From Turritopsis dohrnii (lineage: Eukaryota > Cnidaria > Hydrozoa > Anthoathecata > Oceaniidae), in NCBI GenBank assembly GCA_027922465.2, contig BQMF02000011.1:1364001-1428000 (forward strand): a DNA stretch of 64,000 bases, given 5' to 3'. The notes beneath the pieces are model-generated. The model was given only the letters and a program-made list of their open reading frames with translations, was not told where the DNA came from and did no database searches. Made by a program: the position numbers and the translations under genes. Positions within the stretch are counted from its first letter, which is position 1. Each line of letters begins with the position of its first letter. Below, one piece after another: positions 59,179 through 64,000 of the stretch.

Positions 59179-59745
59179 TATCAATGGCCAAATAAATCAC
59201 GGTAATTTTTTATACCATTCAGAAGTTTTCATGAAGGTCTAAATAGTCAACATAACTGATAATTGTTGGAGAAAAAGTGAAGAATAATAATTTTGATGAA
59301 TGAAAACTGGATGCATATTTAGAGGGCCAGTAGTGGAATGTATACGCGAGACTTCATATTTGTATGTCTGGTCTGTAAAATGTACTTTGTTATTCGATAA
59401 TTGACATTTGAGAGTTGGACCATAACCTTTCAACATAGTCTCTGAATTGGAATTTAAAACTACAGCGATCCAAGTTTTATGTGAACAATTCAATGAAGAT
59501 ATGACTGCAGAATAAAGCTGCAAAATAATGTCTGCAAAGTCTTTGAAATTTTTCAAACTTTTTCAAAGTCCGCATTTTTTTGGATCGAAACATTAATGCG
59601 AGTGCGAATGGCGTGGATTAAAATTCTAGACGGATCCATTACAGTGGAAACCCAGCTTCAAGAAACCGCGCAAAATATTTATTCAGATTATTCAATTAGA
59701 TAAATAATTTAACGTGGATAACGTATGTGAAAAAACGAAATAATA

Positions 59746-59815
59746 CAACCTCGTACCCAGGGTTTCTTGCCTTTTCGATATACTGACAGGCAAGATAACC
59801 TGGGTACGAGGTTGG
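59746..59815. repeat. Hairpin repeat, AACCTCG family (70 bp)
   Basis: CAACCTCGTACCCAGGGTTT then CTTGCC pairs with GGCAAGATAACCTGGGTACG then AGGTTG. It overlaps the short minus-strand frame 59696-59899, which is not a gene. Confidence 0.75.
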
Positions 59816-59899
59816 AAATAATAATAAGTTGACAAAAATGGCGGTTAAGTCTATATATGATAAGGATATCTTTAAGATTGAAATGCTAGAGGAAAACAT

Positions 59900-61923
59900 T
59901 CATAGGTGTCGACAACAATTTCGAACTGCTTACTTAAGGAGATAAATCGAATCTTGTAATTCAAAAAAGCTCCGGGTGTGCCAAAAAACCGGGAAAAATC
60001 CTAGAAAAGTAATATTAGGAGTTTCAAAGTTTGCTCGTGTAACTGATACTCATTCATAGAAAATAACATGTGGAGGAGTACTTTTCTATCGGAAAGCTCA
60101 TACCATGTCCACACGATTTCAATGAAAATGCACTTTGTCGCAGGGTCTTTTAGATGATATTTCCCAATGGGGTTAAGTTGAATATCGAGTTGCATAAAGT
60201 ACAGGTGTCATAATGGTTTATTGATTAGCCAGTTTGTACTGTACGCTTAACAAAAACAAAACCTTCGGCTTAAAGGACATATTTTGTTTTGAGTATAGTT
60301 GAGAGAAATAATCTTTCTATGATTAACTATGGTTTGAGAAATGGCGCGGGAAAACAATTAACAAAAATATTTTTGAGCATGTTCTTATTTAATGTAGTAT
60401 GCTTCTGCACAACCTCTCTACGACAAAGGCGCCTAAGTGATCCTCAATATGATTCAAGTATTTGACGGTGGAAAATCCACTCACGGAAGAAGTGTTGAAC
60501 AAAATTTGTTCTGATATTGCAGGGAAAAAAGCCATTAAAACGAAGTAGTTTAAACAGCGCGTCATTAAACAGCGCCTCATCCGTTCGTGTGGTTTGTTTT
60601 AATTGTTGTTTTTTTTTATTGAAAGTGCGCCATATCATTCACAAAATAGACCGGTTCATTAAATCATTTAGCTGTAATTACAGTTCCCGCCATCATGCTG
60701 TTTGAGCGCTCAATTATGTTTGTGTAAACTAACGTTATCAGTAATAGCAGAGTTAATGAACATTGCAAATTTTATTTTATAGTTCTTTTTTTGGTATGTT
60801 TTTTCGTTTCACTTTTGATTTTGAATTTTTTTAACGTCAAATTGAAGGATAGAAAAAAAAGTGAAAATAATAAAAAAAAGTGGTTAAGTTAGATCCAGAT
60901 GTTGACGTAGACATGTTGCATGTGACTTTTATTCTTTCTTGAATTTTTTTTAAAACGTGTGTTTCTTTAGATTTAAACTGTGGTAGTAAAGTCTGCACAG
61001 TTTTTAATTCCTTAAAACCACGAAAACGATATTCTGGTAACCAGCAGATATGAAAATGGTAACTGATGTTATGATAGTTAATCCAGCGTGATGAGGTCTA
61101 AAGGAGTTTGATAAAAATCAAATGTGGTGAGACACGTGGGGAGAGAATACTAGCGAAATGAAAACAAACAAACAAACAACTAACACAGATAAACAAATCT
61201 ATGATTTATAATTTTATTAATAGAGATAAAAAGGATCCTTTCTTCCCCTATAGATCTATCTATCTCTTGCCGTTAACAAATGAATCACGCTAAAATTAAA
61301 ATATGCTGCAAAGGAGAAATTCCTGTCGATTTCTGAATTGTATTAACTTAATTAAAATTTCAATTTTTTAATTAAATTTCGTTCGCCTTTGCTGCCACGT
61401 TAAAATTGATGTTTTGCGGTTAACAACGAACCATGACTTGAATGGTTCAATTTACTCAACGCTGCAAGAGGTATAATCCTCTTATAAATTGAGATTGTTA
61501 GCACAAACTATCACAGGAGAAAAAAAAAATCATAATCTCACTCCTTATTAAAAATTCACTCTCCCACCCTAAAAATTCTTGTTTGTTGCAATTTGTTACA
61601 AATTTCAGGAAATTTGAGGGTAAAAAATAAGCCTTTATCGTTGAGACGGTCTTGCTTTTGTGCAAGTTCACACGGAGATAAGTGAAAAATACCACACAAA
61701 CAATATTTGTGACGAACGTATTTATTTATTTATTTATTCATTTCATTCATTTATTTACATCAAAATCAACAACTAATGTTATACATCCTGAGCTTTCAAC
61801 AGTAAAATTAAGTATGATTTGTACGCGTGTTATTTACAAAATATTACAATAGAATAAACAACAACAACAACAACAACAACAAAAATCATAATAATATGAA
61901 CTAGTCTATCTAAACACGTATCT
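59900..61923. other. Intergenic between the hairpin cluster and ZIC; no gene seen
   Basis: AT-rich. The region just downstream of ZIC (about 61700-61923) should carry its 3' UTR. It has TTTATT repeats at 61717-61738, which read AATAAA on the gene strand, and a (CAA)n run at 61858-61882. Confidence 0.45.
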
Positions 61924-63180
61924 TCATGCCGTAAGAAGCGTTTCAGTGGATTCGTTTTCTGGCTTAATTGTATTTAGTTGTCCAGGTGATATTTCTTCAT
62001 TTGAAGGACACGGGCTATTCTCCTCAAGTCCAGTCGGTGAGCCATCACCGTGAAGCTTAACGTGCTTCCTAAGGCTACTCGGATGTGTATAACTTTTGTT
62101 ACAGGTTCCGACACGGCACGTGTAAGGCTTGTCGGATGTGTGAACGTGACTGTGCTTTTTTCTGTCGGAGGAATTGGCAAATCGTCGACCACATCCTGAG
62201 AATTCGCAAACGAAAGGTCGTTCACCGGTGTGTGTTCGCTTGTGTATTTTCAAGTTCTCTGAACGCGCAAATAATTTACCACAGCCAGGGAACGGACAAG
62301 GGAACGGTTTCTCTCCGGTATGAACACGCAAATGGTTGACTAATTTATACTTGGCCTTGAACGGAAGTCCATTTCTAGGGCAATTCTGCCACTGGCAAAC
62401 ATACAGGCCATTACCAGTATCAGCTGTTTGAACGTGTTCTTCATTTAAATGGTTGACAATATCTTGCATGGTGGAGAACGGTCTACCACAAGGCTTCATT
62501 TTAGCAAAACCGTGCTGTTCAATCCACATACAAGTCATGATGTACGTGGCACCTGGATGCCTGATATAAGGGTAAAACATACCAGGTGGTGCTGATTGGT
62601 GTAGTAAAGCTTGATCGAGATATTGACTGTGTAAGCTGCCTGGTGATTGGGCACCATACCGACCTCTTCCACATAAATCTGATTCAGAAAGAGAATAAGC
62701 GCCGTGAGCCGACAGAAAGCTTGATGCCGAATAACCACGCGCTGACGGCGGTGGTGGAACAAATGACGGATAATACGTGTGAGGTGACGGATTTGGATTT
62801 AAGTCACTCAAACCATGATGAGCAGTGGCATTGATTTGCGAACCGCTCGTCGGATAATGAGAATACGATCTATACGAATGGGGTGAGTAGCGAGCAGAGG
62901 CTCCGACAGTTCCTGCAGATATTGTATCGTAATAGGGCAACGTACCACTGTTTGACACATTCTGCGTTTGAAGGTGTGTGTCTGGTTTGGCTGACAAGTG
63001 AGGTGGTGGTGGAATATAATCCGAATGCGATAGGTAATTAGCAGCCGCGGCTGCAGCAGCTGCGCCACAAGTAGAGTGCAAGGAAGGAGTGTGATAACCA
63101 GTCGATAAGCCTCCGTTGTAAGCTGTAGTTTGCACAGCGTTATTCGGTCTCAAACCACGATAATCGTAAGCATCACTCAT
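61924..63180 (-). CDS. Zic: ZIC family zinc-finger transcription factor, 418 aa, intronless
   Basis: A single exon encodes five C2H2 fingers at residues about 217-377. Finger 1 is the divergent ZIC/GLI type with a long Cys spacing (TCMWIEQHG...KPCGRPF...HLNEEH). Finger 2 starts YVCQWQNC, and together they form the tandem CWCH2 unit. Fingers 3-5 follow with standard linkers (HTGEKPF, HTGERPF, HTSDKPY) and end in RKHVKLHG. The N-terminal 200 residues are rich in Tyr, Ser, His and Pro with an eight-residue Ala run (40-47). The C-terminus is short and acidic. ZIC proteins bind GC-rich DNA and act in neural and, in cnidarians, nematocyte or tentacle development. The start methionine begins MSDAYDYRG, with an in-line AG-rich leader. 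No intron interrupts the finger region. GLI is excluded by the finger 1-2 pattern and linkers. Confidence 0.93.
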   Translation of the reverse strand: MSDAYDYRGLRPNNAVQTTAYNGGLSTGYHTPSLHSTCGAAAAAAAANYLSHSDYIPPPPHLSAKPDTHLQTQNVSNSGTLPYYDTISAGTVGASARYSPHSYRSYSHYPTSGSQINATAHHGLSDLNPNPSPHTYYPSFVPPPPSARGYSASSFLSAHGAYSLSESDLCGRGRYGAQSPGSLHSQYLDQALLHQSAPPGMFYPYIRHPGATYIMTCMWIEQHGFAKMKPCGRPFSTMQDIVNHLNEEHVQTADTGNGLYVCQWQNCPRNGLPFKAKYKLVNHLRVHTGEKPFPCPFPGCGKLFARSENLKIHKRTHTGERPFVCEFSGCGRRFANSSDRKKHSHVHTSDKPYTCRVGTCNKSYTHPSSLRKHVKLHGDGSPTGLEENSPCPSNEEISPGQLNTIKPENESTETLLTA

Positions 63181-64000
63181 GTTCAGGTTTTGATTCTTCT
63201 GTTAATAATTCACCAATTCACAATAAGTCGTAAAAAGTTGTTTTATGTATATAATTCTGTATAACAAATGCAGCTTTGCGACTGAGAATGAAATAATAAG
63301 AACAATTCGCTAAATTTGCTGTGAGCAGGTTTTTAATGAAATCAATTGTCTTCTGATCAAACACGCTTCATACAAATTGTCTCGATACCACTGTACAAGA
63401 TCACTGTGGAACACGATTTTGCCAACAAACCTCTTTTGAAGAAAAATTGTTCTTGTATTCTGGCTTACTGCGATCCGAACGTTGTGTTATTTATATTGTA
63501 AAGTTCCTCACGCAGGAGAATATCAGTATGTTGTATAGATATCACACTTCAATCGACCATTCAACCGCATATACTTCACAACAGTATGATTGAGTTTCAA
63601 CCTGCTCGCGCTTATATTGCAATTTTTCAGTCCCAGCATGCAAGGTTAAGATCACACTAAAACATTGGAATAATTTATGCGTAAAAAAAATTGTTTGCAT
63701 AATTACGCATAGTTTCATTTGAATATTTTATTACTTTTCTGTTTGAAAAAATATATATATATATATAATATATAAAATAAAAAATATATAAAAATTCCTA
63801 AATTTTTGAAAGTGGTAAAATATCGAAAAGTTAAATAAATAAAAAAAGAAAAGAAGCCAACAAAAAATTCAATAAAAAAAAACCCGTTTCCCTTCAAAGT
63901 TATTTTGTCAAATTTGTTATTATTTCATATTATATCATTCACGCAGAAAATAATTTCTGTCAATTTTCCTAAATCTATCATTTCAAAAGATCATAAAAAA
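63181..64000. other. ZIC upstream region
   Basis: This AT-rich stretch precedes the ZIC start and must contain at least part of its promoter. A (TA)n tract lies at about 63751-63775. An AG after a T/A-rich run at 63199-63200 lies 18 nt before the ATG and could be a splice acceptor. Confidence 0.4.

Larger units (their letters stand above)
58030..60180. repeat. Cluster of a dispersed inverted-end family (TTTTGCCCACTGGG)
   Basis: Related ends occur at about 58030-58135 (both arms of a short copy: GGCAAAATTGTTGAAAAATC and GATTTTGCCCACTGGG), at 58377-58412, and at 60120-60175 in a diverged form. A further pair is at 47126-47228. They suggest a miniature-element family with CCCA(G/A)TGGGCAAAATC termini. 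Copy limits are uncertain. Confidence 0.45.

Noticed and set aside
61924..63180. GLI family assignment for the zinc-finger gene
   Set aside because: The finger 1-2 sequences ([14 protein letters not shown]) and the linkers match ZIC better than GLI.

Overview
The window looks like AT-rich nuclear DNA from an early-branching animal, most probably a cnidarian. The reasons are metazoan-type genes with GT-AG introns, an intronless ZIC gene, TTAGGG-like repeats and a very dense load of small DNA transposons. The phylum is an inference and I cannot name a species. I could assemble six coding units: five host genes and one transposon gene. Exon joins were checked by hand for splice sites and reading phase.

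Layout. 5-10200 (minus): a complete 11-exon PHRF1 gene (RING + PHD + C-terminal SRI-like segment). 11203-12575: an inverted-repeat element. 12629-18004 (gene on minus): a 5.4-kb DNA transposon with terminal repeats and a matching 5-bp target duplication. It carries an intronless 844-aa protein with a D-D-C2H transposase-like layout and two satellite arrays. 18-33 kb: no host genes, but hAT-, mariner-, PIF/Harbinger-like and unclassified miniature elements, SINEs and minisatellites. 33478-35928 (plus): a three-exon single-pass C-type lectin receptor with a long cytoplasmic tail. 36667-37490: a TTAA-flanked element. 38167-39432 (minus): an intronless gene fusing two ubiquitin-like domains to a PARP-like ADP-ribosyltransferase domain. 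44300-49630 (plus): a six-exon secreted GH18 chitinase-like protein with a degenerate active site and a long Pro/Thr-rich and acidic tail. 49.6-61.9 kb: repeats only. 61924-63180 (minus): an intronless five-zinc-finger ZIC transcription factor.

The host genes do not form an obvious pathway. PHRF1 and ZIC are nuclear regulators. The lectin receptor and chitinase-like protein act at or outside the cell surface. The ubiquitin/ART fusion suggests crosstalk between ubiquitin and ADP-ribose signalling. The most unusual items are the Ub-Ub-ART fusion, the pseudo-chitinase, and the 12.6-18.0 kb transposon. The miniature elements form several families that nest inside each other, so their relative ages can be read. 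Several lie in introns or next to start codons.
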